Source: UBA1765 sp045615885
Lineage (GTDB): Bacteria; Fibrobacterota; Fibrobacteria; Fibrobacterales; Fibrobacteraceae
Direction: 5' to 3'
DNA length: 39,591 bases
Assembly: GCA_045615885.1 (NCBI GenBank)
Contig: JAZLFR010000028.1
Span: 1 to 39,591 of the forward strand
Under the pieces are notes generated by a model that had not been told where the DNA came from, searched no databases, and saw nothing but the letters and a program-made list of their open reading frames with translations. Each line of letters opens with the position of its first letter. The first letter of the stretch is position 1. The position numbers and the translations under genes were made by a program. This document shows, one piece after another, positions 24,610 to 33,280 of this stretch.

Positions 24610-25980
24610 TTAGAAAAACAGTGTAAAGCCAAGTCCGACAAGTCCGACAGCTGCAATGCCTATACCTACATTTCGCATCGTTTGTGCACTGTCTATGTTA
24701 TCGCAAATGTCGTCGTATTCGCTCTTGCTTTCTGGCTTCTTGTCGTGTTCGTCCTTTGCTTTCTTGTTGAACACCGCAGCCATTACGCCACCGCCAATCA
24801 TCACGGCGCTAGCCACCGCCGGCAGAATCCATGATTTCTTTGAACTTTTATTTTCATCATTCTTTGCAGCTTCTTTTGCTGCGTCCTTGGCAAGTTCCTC
24901 TGTTTGAGCTGTATCAGAAAGAATCAACGCGGTCGTATCTGTAGAAGCGAGCTGCTTTACTATTGGTGCCGGTTTTGTAGAATCCCCGATGATTGCTGTA
25001 GATGTAATTTCGCCTTTGGCAATCGCAAGGTTTGTACTTTCTGTGTTGCCCCAAGTCCAGCGCCCCATCAGGTCTTTTTCCTGGTATGCCGCGGTAAATT
25101 CTACGCGTCCTCTAAAGTTTTGCATTTTGCCGTCAACGCCGAGTGGCAAGTACACTTTTTTCTCAAGGATGTTCACGATGATGTGGGCAAAGTTTCTTCC
25201 AGAAGGCAGTGAATTTATCTTGAACAGCTGGGCGCCATTCAAATAATATGCACCTGCAACCTGCTTGTTCAAGTCCAGGTAAAAATCCAGGTATTCGGGC
25301 TCAAGAACAATTTTAACATTTGCATTGTTTTTTTCAAGCGAATCGTTTATCGAGTTGATACGGTCAACAAATAGCGGTGCAAATTCATCGTGAGCCTTGC
25401 GAACTACTACTTCACTGCATTTGTCAATCCAACGTTCCATAAGGCTTTTCTGTTGGTTCATGCGGGAACCATCAAAGTATAAGTTGAATTCGTATGTAGC
25501 GTCAAATGCGCCGGAAAGGTCGAGTGGTTCCAAATCTACGTTGCCGTCGAGCTTCAGCAATTTATCCTTAGAAACGAGAATCCCTCCAAGGGCACTTGCA
25601 CAGACTTGTATCTGTTCGGCGCGTTCCGCAAGAGTGCTGCCCATCTTCACGGAATTCAAGCGGAGCTCGCCTGTCAGTTCCATATATTCCGATTCAAATT
25701 CAGGCAATTCGACGGAATAAAAATGGCTGCATTCCTCATCGAGCAAATCGTTGATCGATATTATGGAGCAACGGTCATTCATTTTGGCGATACTACTTGC
25801 TCGGTTCAAAAGTGTGTCGATTTGAGGATTGCTTTCGCCAAGTTCCGTCTTTAAATTTTCAAGATTATTTTGAAGATTCAGAATTTCTGCTGGATCTTTT
25901 ATAAAGATGGATGCTGTTTGACTTGCAATCGAAAATGTTGCAAGTACGCTGAATAACATGGTGAGCTTAAAAAAGTTCAT
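24610..25980 (-). CDS. Exported protein with two C-terminal membrane segments, unknown
   Basis: A 456-residue protein with an N-terminal signal peptide (FFKLTMLFSVLATFSIA), a helical region at about 30-115, a mixed central domain, an Ala/Lys/Glu-rich linker (about 362-385) and two hydrophobic segments at about 390-412 and 437-456, separated by a charged loop. Its membrane topology is unclear. No family is recognised. It shares an operon with the triple-domain lipoprotein (12-base gap), so the two may form an envelope complex (inference). No Shine-Dalgarno is seen before the ATG. Confidence 0.7.
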   Translation of the reverse strand: MNFFKLTMLFSVLATFSIASQTASIFIKDPAEILNLQNNLENLKTELGESNPQIDTLLNRASSIAKMNDRCSIISINDLLDEECSHFYSVELPEFESEYMELTGELRLNSVKMGSTLAERAEQIQVCASALGGILVSKDKLLKLDGNVDLEPLDLSGAFDATYEFNLYFDGSRMNQQKSLMERWIDKCSEVVVRKAHDEFAPLFVDRINSINDSLEKNNANVKIVLEPEYLDFYLDLNKQVAGAYYLNGAQLFKINSLPSGRNFAHIIVNILEKKVYLPLGVDGKMQNFRGRVEFTAAYQEKDLMGRWTWGNTESTNLAIAKGEITSTAIIGDSTKPAPIVKQLASTDTTALILSDTAQTEELAKDAAKEAAKNDENKSSKKSWILPAVASAVMIGGGVMAAVFNKKAKDEHDKKPESKSEYDDICDNIDSAQTMRNVGIGIAAVGLVGLGFTLFF

Positions 25981-26077
25981 AATCCAAAATGATGATGGTT
26001 ATATTAAATATGAAAATAACAAAAAAAAGAAATGAGCTTTGCACCCATTCCTAAAAAAACTTAAAAATCGTCAACTT

Positions 26078-26112
26078 TTCTATCATCTATCTTTTATCTC
26101 TCGTCTCTCGTC
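26078..26112. repeat. Heptanucleotide array, nnnnnTC words
   Basis: Five words in register (TTCTATC, ATCTATC, TTTTATC, TCTCGTC, TCTCGTC) end exactly at the stop codon of the next gene. The complement of TCTCGTC is the GACGAGA word of the 29257 array. Confidence 0.75.
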
Positions 26113-26466
26113 TTATTTAGGCAATGCGCAAAAATACCCGGCTTTGCGTAGCGCTGCAAAAATTTGCGGCAGGTTCTCTTCTGGTTGCGAGGCAATTTCG
26201 TCAAGAAGCTGCTCGTCGATTTTTCGCTGCAATCTAAATGCCGGTGGAATGTCTGCGTTTGCCGAGCGGAACCACGCAATGCGAAGCTTTAAGAAGAATT
26301 GCTTCCAGGGGAATGTACCGCCAGGCGGCAAAGTAAATGTGCGCGGGCTCTTTTTGTCGTAGGCTTCAAAGCGAATGAATCCTTGTCTGTCGCAAGCGAC
26401 CATGGCAGCGACTCGTACTTCGTTCTGGGTTGCCTTTTGGGCTGGAATTTCTAGTAGTATCGGCAT
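26113..26466 (-). CDS. Small protein of unknown function
   Basis: A 117-residue soluble, basic protein. It has a strand-rich N-terminal half (about 1-60, with FTLPPGGTFPW) and a helical C-terminal half. No family recognised. It follows the barrel-like gene by 2 bases and is surely co-transcribed with it. Confidence 0.6.
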   Translation of the reverse strand: MPILLEIPAQKATQNEVRVAAMVACDRQGFIRFEAYDKKSPRTFTLPPGGTFPWKQFFLKLRIAWFRSANADIPPAFRLQRKIDEQLLDEIASQPEENLPQIFAALRKAGYFCALPK

Positions 26467-26468
26467 GG

Positions 26469-26966
26469 CTACAGCTCAAAAATATAACCGAATGTCCAAA
26501 GGAAACGCGGTTTGACATTATTTAGTGCAAAGAAAACGGGCACAAGAATCGTGGACTGAAATCCGTAGAGGCGTGCTGCAAAAGACAATGATCCGTCTAG
26601 GTATTCTCGCTGGTTGATTGGCAAAAGATATTTGCCCTCGTTGGCTTCGTTGAAATCCTGGTGAAACTTGTTAGGCGCTTTTGCGTAAAGGTAACCTACG
26701 GAAATTCCTGGCTCAATGGAGTAGGGGAGGTCTGCAAAAAAACGGTAGCCTAAAATTGCTCGCAAGGTGAGCCACCCGTCATGTTTGTTTCGTGAATATC
26801 CAAAAACGTCGGCCCTTAGTGAATATGCGTTGTAGCGAGCTCCAATTTCCAAATTGAGCGTTGTTTCGTTTGTCGTTAAAATGCCTAATTCCGGGTGCAA
26901 ATCGGATGCGAAGGCGAAGCCCACGCTCGCAAATAGCAAAAGAATGGAAAATAGAACATGCCGCAT
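26469..26966 (-). CDS. Small exported protein, probably an outer-membrane beta-barrel
   Basis: A 165-residue protein with a signal peptide (MRHVLFSILLLFASVGFAFA). Alternating aromatic/polar strands run to the end (for example LEIGARYNAYSLRADVFGY and LTLRAILGYRFFA), closing with FLWTFGYIFEL, an aromatic-rich C-terminus as in outer-membrane barrels. No family recognised. The ATG at 26966 gives a proper signal peptide; six residues more are possible from 26984. The lolA-like gene is divergent, with 38 bases between the starts. Confidence 0.6.
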   Translation of the reverse strand: MRHVLFSILLLFASVGFAFASDLHPELGILTTNETTLNLEIGARYNAYSLRADVFGYSRNKHDGWLTLRAILGYRFFADLPYSIEPGISVGYLYAKAPNKFHQDFNEANEGKYLLPINQREYLDGSLSFAARLYGFQSTILVPVFFALNNVKPRFLWTFGYIFEL

Positions 26967-27004
26967 TGTTTTTGAATTTAGCATTTTTTCTACATTGTCC
27001 CCGT

Positions 27005-27625
27005 ATGAGAAAACTGTTTTTGCTTGTTTTGTGTGCTGCCGTCATTTCTTTTGCAATGACAGCCGATGAAGCCCTGAAAAAATCCAAGGCCTGGTTCGGT
27101 TCTTCCAAGAGCTGGTCTTTTGACTTTAGAGTGCTTACTTACATGGCGGAATCGCCTTCGACAGGAACGCAGGCAGGCACGATGCTTGTATCGGACGGGA
27201 ACAAGTTCAAGTTGACGATTCCCGGTTTTACCTTCGTGAGCGATGGCGTGAATTTTTGGCAGTGGAACATGGAACAGAAGCAGGTGCTGATCAAGGCTGT
27301 TGAAGATTTGGAATCTTCCATGCATCCGTCGGAACTTTTGTTCAAGTATTTGAACTGCAAGGCGATTTCGTTGAAAGAAGAAATCTGGAAGGGCCAAAAG
27401 GTTTATGCGGTCAAACTTTCTCCGAGCGAGTACAAGGACCAGTTCGTAGAAATGGAAGTTTGGCTTTCGCAAAAGGATTTTTCGCCAGTGCGCCTTTTCA
27501 CGGTCGATACGGTGGGCAACACCTCTTGGTATGATGTCTCGAACTTGAAAGTCCGCAAGGATTTGAAGGAAGGCGACTTTAAATACCAGAGTAAAAAAGA
27601 TGTTGACGAAATTGACATGAGATAG
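27005..27625 (+). CDS. LolA-like periplasmic lipoprotein carrier
   Basis: LolA shuttles lipoproteins from the inner to the outer membrane through the periplasm. The 206-residue protein has a signal peptide (MRKLFLLVLCAAVISFAMTA) and a LolA-fold pattern: an early helix KKSKAWFGSSKSWSFDF, a strand series (GTMLVSDGNKFKLTIP), the motif DGVNFWQWNMEQKQVLIK and a later strand EMEVWLSQKDFSPVR. A frame open to 26861 would read into the divergent gene and lacks a signal peptide, so the ATG at 27005 is the start. A LolA role fits a genome rich in lipoproteins, but other LolA-fold proteins exist. Confidence 0.8.
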   Translation: MRKLFLLVLCAAVISFAMTADEALKKSKAWFGSSKSWSFDFRVLTYMAESPSTGTQAGTMLVSDGNKFKLTIPGFTFVSDGVNFWQWNMEQKQVLIKAVEDLESSMHPSELLFKYLNCKAISLKEEIWKGQKVYAVKLSPSEYKDQFVEMEVWLSQKDFSPVRLFTVDTVGNTSWYDVSNLKVRKDLKEGDFKYQSKKDVDEIDMR

Positions 27626-27630
27626 GTTGT

Positions 27631-27665
27631 CAATTAACAATTAATAATGAATGATTGATAATGAA
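27631..27665. repeat. Heptanucleotide array, CAATTAA/TAATGAA words
   Basis: Five words in register (CAATTAA twice, TAATGAA, TGATTGA, TAATGAA). The next gene's ATG lies inside the last word. Confidence 0.7.
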
Positions 27666-29256
27666 TAAAATGAAGTTGTTCGGAATTTTTGCTTTGGCAG
27701 TGTCGACATTTGCTGCGAACTCCAGTTTGCTTGTGAGCAACAACGCTTTTGCTGTTGCCCCGGCTGAAAAGGGCTCGGTGTGGGTGTTTTCGCGCGGTGA
27801 CTCCAACGGAGGCCTAGCAAAGCTCACCTTGAATGTGACTGAAGGTGGAGTTCGCGCGACTGGCAGCGAACAGGTTGTTTTTGAAAATGACGAAGATCGC
27901 ACTGCAGTTCACGACGGCATTTTGAGCGATCTTCTTGCAGAGCGTAGACGCACTCCGTTTGTTGAGGCAGGCGTAAAGCTCGGTGCGGTGCTGCCAGCCT
28001 TTGCGCCCGATTCTGTAGGCGACATTCGCAAACCGACTGGCTTTGCGTATGTTCGTGGCTCGGAATCAGGCTTTTATGATTTCCCGGATGCGGTCGTGAA
28101 TTACAGTGATACGACCTTTGTTCCGATGGATGGCGCTGCAAGCGGTTTTGCTCTTGATTCTTCAGCAAATGTTCTGTGGGTTGCGCGTGGTGCAAACGGA
28201 CTTTTGTGGCTGGATGTTTCCAAGGGCCTTGGCAGTGTAAAAAAGGCAAATTATGTTTTGAATTTAAAGTCGCTTGCGCTTGATTCTTTGAAGAGTTCCG
28301 GAACATACGCCAAGGCTGACTACCCGCAGATTTTTGATGTCAAGATTCACCCAGAAACAAAGTGCCTCTGGCTTGCCACGTCCAAGGGTCTGTTGAAGGA
28401 AACTGCTGCGGGCTCCTTGAAATTTGCCCTGGTAGATGCAACGAAGAATGCCCGCGTTACCGGCGTATGGATTGGCGGAACTCCGGTGCAGGTGATTGCA
28501 GAAACTGCTGTGAACAACAAGGGCAAAATTGCGAACAGGCTTTGGCGCTCCTACAAGGAAGGCCCTTTTGCGGAAGTTGCGTTCCGCGATACGACTGGCA
28601 AGGTTGTAGCCGATGTTTATGACAAGGCTGATTACAGCGTGAGCAATGTCGCCTTCATTGGCGATATGGCCTTTGTTGCCGTGCGTGTCGTTGGCGGTGC
28701 CCAGAGTGGTTTGCTCAAGCTCGATGCTAAGGGCGCTGTGCCTTGGGAAAACGAGAACCAGTGGCTTTACGCCGAAGATGCAGGCGTCGTCGATAGGAAC
28801 GTGATCATTCTTTCCGTTTCTGAATTTACGCTTGCAAACGGTGCAAAGGGACTTGCCGTGCCAACTTATGGCAATGGAATTTCTGTCTCTGCAGATTCCG
28901 GCAAAACATGGACGCCGATTTTAAACCAAGCTAGCCTTGGCAAGAATCTTTCTACGGTCCGCATGGTGCCTTCCGTGATTGGCGCCGGTGGCGAATCTCT
29001 CGTTGCATACAGCGTTGCCAAAGATTCCAAGATTACGATAGAAGTGTTCAGCTACGACATGCGCAAGGTTCGCACAATCGTAAAGGACGCCCCGCGCTAC
29101 GCTTCTGCAGGCCGCAGCACCAACGCAAGTGAAGATGTTTGGGACGGTCGCGACGACATGGGCCGTGCGGTAACCATGGGCGTTTATTATGTGCGCGTGA
29201 AGGATAACCACGGTCATGTCGGTTGGGGCAAGGCCATGAGCGTGGGGGGGATGTAG
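27661..29256 (+). CDS. Secreted protein with FlgD-Ig-like C-terminal domain
   Basis: A 531-residue exported protein (signal peptide about 1-22). The middle is strand-rich with recurring ...LWVA.G..GLLWLD... and ...LWLATSKGLL... segments, suggesting a beta-propeller. The last 90 residues contain the FlgD-Ig-like pattern (ITIEVFSYDMRKVRTI, then WDGRDDMGRAVTMGVYYVRV), a C-terminal module common on secreted proteins in FCB-group bacteria. The start could be 27661 or 27670; both lie at the end of a heptamer array and neither has a Shine-Dalgarno. It precedes the PorV-like gene by one base, so they are co-transcribed. Confidence 0.7.
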   Translation: MNKMKLFGIFALAVSTFAANSSLLVSNNAFAVAPAEKGSVWVFSRGDSNGGLAKLTLNVTEGGVRATGSEQVVFENDEDRTAVHDGILSDLLAERRRTPFVEAGVKLGAVLPAFAPDSVGDIRKPTGFAYVRGSESGFYDFPDAVVNYSDTTFVPMDGAASGFALDSSANVLWVARGANGLLWLDVSKGLGSVKKANYVLNLKSLALDSLKSSGTYAKADYPQIFDVKIHPETKCLWLATSKGLLKETAAGSLKFALVDATKNARVTGVWIGGTPVQVIAETAVNNKGKIANRLWRSYKEGPFAEVAFRDTTGKVVADVYDKADYSVSNVAFIGDMAFVAVRVVGGAQSGLLKLDAKGAVPWENENQWLYAEDAGVVDRNVIILSVSEFTLANGAKGLAVPTYGNGISVSADSGKTWTPILNQASLGKNLSTVRMVPSVIGAGGESLVAYSVAKDSKITIEVFSYDMRKVRTIVKDAPRYASAGRSTNASEDVWDGRDDMGRAVTMGVYYVRVKDNHGHVGWGKAMSVGGM

Positions 29257-29291
29257 TATGATAGATGATAGACGAGAGACGAGAGACGAGA
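29257..29291. repeat. Heptanucleotide array overlapping the next coding start
   Basis: Five words in register (TATGATA, GATGATA, then GACGAGA three times) start at the base after the preceding stop codon. The only plausible start of the next gene, ATG 29258, is in the first word, so the array is apparently translated. Confidence 0.85.
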
Positions 29292-30322
29292 GCTATCTAG
29301 CCTTTTTCTTTTTATTGCTCCTCCTTGTTTTTGCAGTGCCTTCGTTTGCCGAAAAAAAATCGCGCCTTGGTGGTTACGATGGCTTTGTTGACCGCATGGG
29401 TGCAAGTGCCCGTGAACTTGGCCGCGCAAATACCGGTTCCGCCGATACATCGGCAATGCCCGGAGCCTACTGGAATCCGGCTATCCTTGCTTTCAGAAGC
29501 AACTTGGCCTACTCGCTCCACGCCGAAAAACGCGACTTGGACCGTGCCGGCGGCAGTCTTGGCTTGGAAGGTAAAGTCGGTACGCGCATGGGCGTTGGCG
29601 CGGCCGTGCTCTATCGCGGCGACTGGGATTTTGAAGTGATTGACGAAGACGACAACACGCTCGGTTCGGCATCCCCGATGTTTACGATGATGTATCTTGG
29701 CTTTTCGTATCGTTTGACTCGCCAGGACGCCATCGGTATTTCACTTGTGATGAGCTATGACAATCTGGATATTGCAGAGTATTACGACGACATCAAGTTT
29801 GAAGATGGCTACCGCAGCCCGGTCACGCTGAATCTCGGTTGGTTGCGCCAGATCAATTCCAAATGGTCTGTCGGCGTGACGGTCAAGAACTTGAGCTTTA
29901 GCAAAAACTTGAGCGCCAAGTGGACAAAGACGACGAGCTCCGATAATTCCGTGGAATCGACGAGGGGCTTTAGGCCAAAAATTTTGCAGGTCGGTGTTGG
30001 TTACCGTTCCAAACTGTTTGGCAAGAATGCGAACCTGTGGCTCGAAGCCATGGATTACCAAATGTCCGAAGCGTTCATTTCTTGCGACCCAGATGAACAT
30101 TATTGGACGGCTCGCCTCGGTGCCGAATACGAAGTCATTCCGAACGGAACGATTCGTGCGGGTGTAGATGAAACGAATTTTACTGCTGGCGTCGGCTACA
30201 AGTTTGATGTTCGCATTGGCAAAAAGAAGTGGCCGTTTGACATCAACTACGCTTTGATTTACGAATCCGAAGCGGACCTGTGGAACCCGCTCAGCTTTAG
30301 CATTAGGGGCTGGATTCCGTGA
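29258..30322 (+). CDS. PorV/UPF0164-like outer-membrane protein
   Basis: A 354-residue protein with a hydrophobic export segment (YLAFFFLLLLLVFAVPSFA, about 13-31). The mature start, DRMGASARELGRANTGSA..SAMPGAYWNPA, is typical of PorV/PorQ and UPF0164-type FadL-like barrels, and strands continue to the C-terminus. PorV proteins serve type IX secretion, but no other T9SS gene is seen here, so the role is open. The N-terminal 12 residues come from the heptamer array and are net negative, unusual for a signal peptide. The only upstream site is a GGGGGG run 7 bases before the ATG. Its stop overlaps the recF start by 4 bases. Confidence 0.72.
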   Translation: MIDDRRETRDESYLAFFFLLLLLVFAVPSFAEKKSRLGGYDGFVDRMGASARELGRANTGSADTSAMPGAYWNPAILAFRSNLAYSLHAEKRDLDRAGGSLGLEGKVGTRMGVGAAVLYRGDWDFEVIDEDDNTLGSASPMFTMMYLGFSYRLTRQDAIGISLVMSYDNLDIAEYYDDIKFEDGYRSPVTLNLGWLRQINSKWSVGVTVKNLSFSKNLSAKWTKTTSSDNSVESTRGFRPKILQVGVGYRSKLFGKNANLWLEAMDYQMSEAFISCDPDEHYWTARLGAEYEVIPNGTIRAGVDETNFTAGVGYKFDVRIGKKKWPFDINYALIYESEADLWNPLSFSIRGWIP

Positions 30323-31395
30323 TATCCAGAATTTCACTTTCCGGGATGCGTGCCTTGCCCGAAATGTCGAAGGAATTTTCTAGCGGCATAACGGTAATAA
30401 GCGGCAAGAATGGCTCCGGCAAAACGACGCTTTTGGAAGCGGTGTTCGTGCTTTGCCAAGGCTTTTCTTTTAGAGCCCGGAACTTGAATCAGCTTGTGCC
30501 ATGGAATGGAGCTGAGCAGACGCTGGTTCGTGGCACGCTCTCGCATAAGGACGAACTTTCGGAGCGGGCCCTGCTCATTACGAAGAATGAAATCACCGCA
30601 AAAAAAGATGGCGCGTCACTGCGCTCTGCCGCTGGATTTTTTGGCAGGTTCCCAGCCGTGATGATGCAGCCTTCCGACATTGAACTTGTGCGTGGCGCCC
30701 CTGAAATTCGCCGCAAGTGGATGGATGAAATTCTCTGCTTTCTTTCTCCGTTGAATGCCGATCTTTTGAGGCGTTACAAGCGTGTCCTTTTGCAGCGCAA
30801 TGAATGGTTGCATCAAAACAAGGTCGGCCAGGCAACCGGCGGCGAGGAATTGTTTTCCGTACTTTCGTCGCAGCTTGCAAGCCTTGGCGCCAAGGTTTGG
30901 GAACAGCGTTTTGCACTATTTGACCGCGCATCAAAAATTATCCCAGAGTATTATGCCAAACTCTCGATCGGCCGGGATTTGGTAAGCTGCAGCTACCGTG
31001 CTGCGGTTTCTGCTGGCGACAACTTTGAAGAAAAATTTTTGCAGATGCTAGACGATAATTTTGATTCGGAGCGCCGCCAGGGTGTAACTCTTGTTGGCCC
31101 GCACAAAGATGATTTTGTGCTTTGGAACCAGAATTTTGAAATGCGGAATTTTGGCTCGCAGGGGCAATGCCGCTCCGGTGCGATTGCAATGCGCTTTGCT
31201 GCAGTCGATATTGCCTGCAGCAATTTGCTGCCACCGGTACTTTTGCTAGACGACATTTTGGCTGAACTGGATGTGGACCGTCGCACGGCAGTCTCAGAAA
31301 TCATAAGAGAAAAGCGTTGCCAGGTTTTTGTGGCAACGCCTAGATCAGAAGATATGCCTTTCGCTCCTGATGACGAAATTGTGATTGGCGTCTAG
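30319..31395 (+). CDS. recF: RecF recombination and repair protein
   Basis: RecF is an SMC-like ATPase that helps load RecA at single-strand gaps. The 358-residue protein has Walker A GKNGSGKTT (29-37), the family block MMQPSDIELVRGAPEIRRKW, the motif GPHKDDF, the signature GSQGQCRSGAIAMRFA and Walker B PPVLLLDDILAELD. It begins with GTG at 30319, overlapping the preceding stop by 4 bases. This location, behind an outer-membrane protein gene and away from dnaA-dnaN-gyrB, is unusual. The signature Q-G-Q is followed by CRS rather than the common QRT/LKT-type residues. The stop codon overlaps that of the XPB-like gene. Confidence 0.93.
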   Translation: MISRISLSGMRALPEMSKEFSSGITVISGKNGSGKTTLLEAVFVLCQGFSFRARNLNQLVPWNGAEQTLVRGTLSHKDELSERALLITKNEITAKKDGASLRSAAGFFGRFPAVMMQPSDIELVRGAPEIRRKWMDEILCFLSPLNADLLRRYKRVLLQRNEWLHQNKVGQATGGEELFSVLSSQLASLGAKVWEQRFALFDRASKIIPEYYAKLSIGRDLVSCSYRAAVSAGDNFEEKFLQMLDDNFDSERRQGVTLVGPHKDDFVLWNQNFEMRNFGSQGQCRSGAIAMRFAAVDIACSNLLPPVLLLDDILAELDVDRRTAVSEIIREKRCQVFVATPRSEDMPFAPDDEIVIGV

Positions 31396-33179
31396 TCCTG
31401 CGTCGCTTTGGCCTCTGCAGTGCGCAATGCCTGCAGCTCTTCAGGTGTTCTTGAAATCACATCCCAGTCGCCACGCTTGATGATCTTGTAGGCATAGCCC
31501 TGCTCCGTGAGGAACAGCTGTCTGTTCATTGCAAATTCCTGTTCGCGGGAATCCTGCGTGACGATGCTGTAGAAGAATGCGGAACCACCGTCGCTCTTTG
31601 GGCGAAGCACGCGGCCAAGACGCTGGGCTTCTTCCTGACGGCTGCCAAATGTACCTGAAATCTGGATGAGCACGTTTGCATCTGGCAAGTCGATGGCAAA
31701 GTTGCCGACCTTCGAAATCATCAGGTTCTTGAGTGTTCCGGCGCGGAATGCCGCGTAGAGCGTGTCGCGTTCCTTGTTTGGCGTTTTGCCGGTAATCAGA
31801 GGAATGTCGAGCTTTTGGGAAAGTGCTTCGAGCTGTTCAATGTATTGACCAATGATCAATACACGGTCGTGCTCGCTGGAATGGTAGCCGATGAGCTTTT
31901 CGACGATTTCATCTTTGGTCGGGTTGGTGCTTGCAATCACGATTTTTTCGCGCATGTCTGCAAGGGCGTATTTCATCTTGACGGCAGGTTCCATCGGGAT
32001 TCTGATTTCGCTGCAGTTTGCCTTTGCAATCCAGCCCTGTGATTCGAGCACGCGCCATGGAATGTCGAATTTCTTCGGTCCGATAAGGGAGAACACTTCC
32101 GTTTCCTTACCGTCTTCGCGCACAAGCGTTGCTGTAAGGCCGAGTCGGCGCGTTGCCTGCATTTCTGCACTCAAGCGGAACACTGGAGCAGGGAGCAAAT
32201 GCACTTCGTCATAAATCATGAGTCCCCATTTTTCGGCACCGAACAAAGAGAAGTAAGAAAGTTCCTTTGCCTTTTCTTCTATGGTTTCCTCATCTTTGTC
32301 GGATGTCTTTTTCGTTCGCTTGTGCTGCGTCAAAATCTGGTAGGTGGCAACGGTAATCGGGCCGATTTCCTTGACTTCGCCGGAGTATTCCTTGACCTGG
32401 TCTTCGGTGAGCGTCGTCTTGTCCAAAATTTCGCGAATCCACTGTCGGCTTGCAGAAACGTTTGGCGTAAGAATCAAAGTCTTTGTTTGCACGAGTGCCA
32501 TTGCAGCCATGCCGATAACAGTTTTACCGGAACCGCAAGGGAGCACTATAACGCCGGAACCGCCCTTTTCGGAACCCGATGCGTAAAAAATCTGTGCAGC
32601 TTCCTTCTGGTAATCGCGCAGCTTGAATTCCTTGCCGGCAAGGGTCGTTTCGCGGAGCGCGATCGGGAGAGGATCGCCGACCGTATAGCCAGCCAAGTCT
32701 TCTACCGGGAATCCGGAGTTGGTCAGAAGCATCTTGAGCATGCCGCGGCGTTCCGGGTCAACGATTGCCTTTGTGTTAGAAACAATCTGGAGAATGTACG
32801 GTTCCACTTCCTTCATGTTCATGATTTCGAGGAAGGCGACCGGGTCTGTTGATTCCAGGACGAGCTTATTTTCTTCCTTGAACAATTTGAGAAGCCCGTA
32901 GCGGCTCATGTAATCTTCAATTTCTGTAATCACGGAGCCTGGAATCGGGTACTTGCTCTGCGATTCCAAACGTTCTTCAATATCTTTTGCGGTCAGGCCC
33001 GTTGCAGCTGCGTTCCACAGGGAAAGGTGCGAAATGCGGTAAGTGTGCAAATGTTCTGGGCTTTTTACGAGCTCTGTAAACGGAGCGATCGCGTCGCGGG
33101 CAGCTTCGTAAGTCGGGTTATGTATTTCAACAAGAATTTCCAGGTTACTCTGGACAATAATAGCGCCATTCGGATTCAT
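31392..33179 (-). CDS. XPB/Ssl2-type DNA helicase
   Basis: XPB-type proteins are SF2 3'-to-5' helicases or translocases; the eukaryotic form works in nucleotide-excision repair and TFIIH, and bacteria have scattered homologues. The 595-residue protein has an N-terminal domain (about 1-180), Walker A LPCGSGKT (213-220), DEVH (324-327), the sequence LGLTATLVREDGKE with the XPB RED triad (354-356), and helicase motif VI QRLGRVLRP. No thumb-nuclease domain (Bax1) is encoded next to it. The ATG at 33179 is taken; a TTG three codons earlier is possible. TAAAATTG lies 6 bases upstream, with no Shine-Dalgarno. Confidence 0.9.
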   Translation of the reverse strand: MNPNGAIIVQSNLEILVEIHNPTYEAARDAIAPFTELVKSPEHLHTYRISHLSLWNAAATGLTAKDIEERLESQSKYPIPGSVITEIEDYMSRYGLLKLFKEENKLVLESTDPVAFLEIMNMKEVEPYILQIVSNTKAIVDPERRGMLKMLLTNSGFPVEDLAGYTVGDPLPIALRETTLAGKEFKLRDYQKEAAQIFYASGSEKGGSGVIVLPCGSGKTVIGMAAMALVQTKTLILTPNVSASRQWIREILDKTTLTEDQVKEYSGEVKEIGPITVATYQILTQHKRTKKTSDKDEETIEEKAKELSYFSLFGAEKWGLMIYDEVHLLPAPVFRLSAEMQATRRLGLTATLVREDGKETEVFSLIGPKKFDIPWRVLESQGWIAKANCSEIRIPMEPAVKMKYALADMREKIVIASTNPTKDEIVEKLIGYHSSEHDRVLIIGQYIEQLEALSQKLDIPLITGKTPNKERDTLYAAFRAGTLKNLMISKVGNFAIDLPDANVLIQISGTFGSRQEEAQRLGRVLRPKSDGGSAFFYSIVTQDSREQEFAMNRQLFLTEQGYAYKIIKRGDWDVISRTPEELQALRTAEAKATQD

Positions 33180-33245
33180 AGGCGCCAATTTTAGAAAATT
33201 TTAATGAAGAAAGTGTTGCCGTTCTTGATTATTTTTCCATAATGC

Positions 33246-33276
33246 AAAAAAATCCGACGAATCGCTTCATCGGATT
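33246..33276 (-). terminator. Terminator of the tRNA-Thr gene
   Basis: On the minus strand an 11-bp stem (AATCCGATGAA/TTCGTCGGATT, one G-U) closes on a GCGA tetraloop and is followed by seven T. It begins 4 bases after the tRNA 3' end. Confidence 0.92.
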
Positions 33277-33280
33277 TTAG

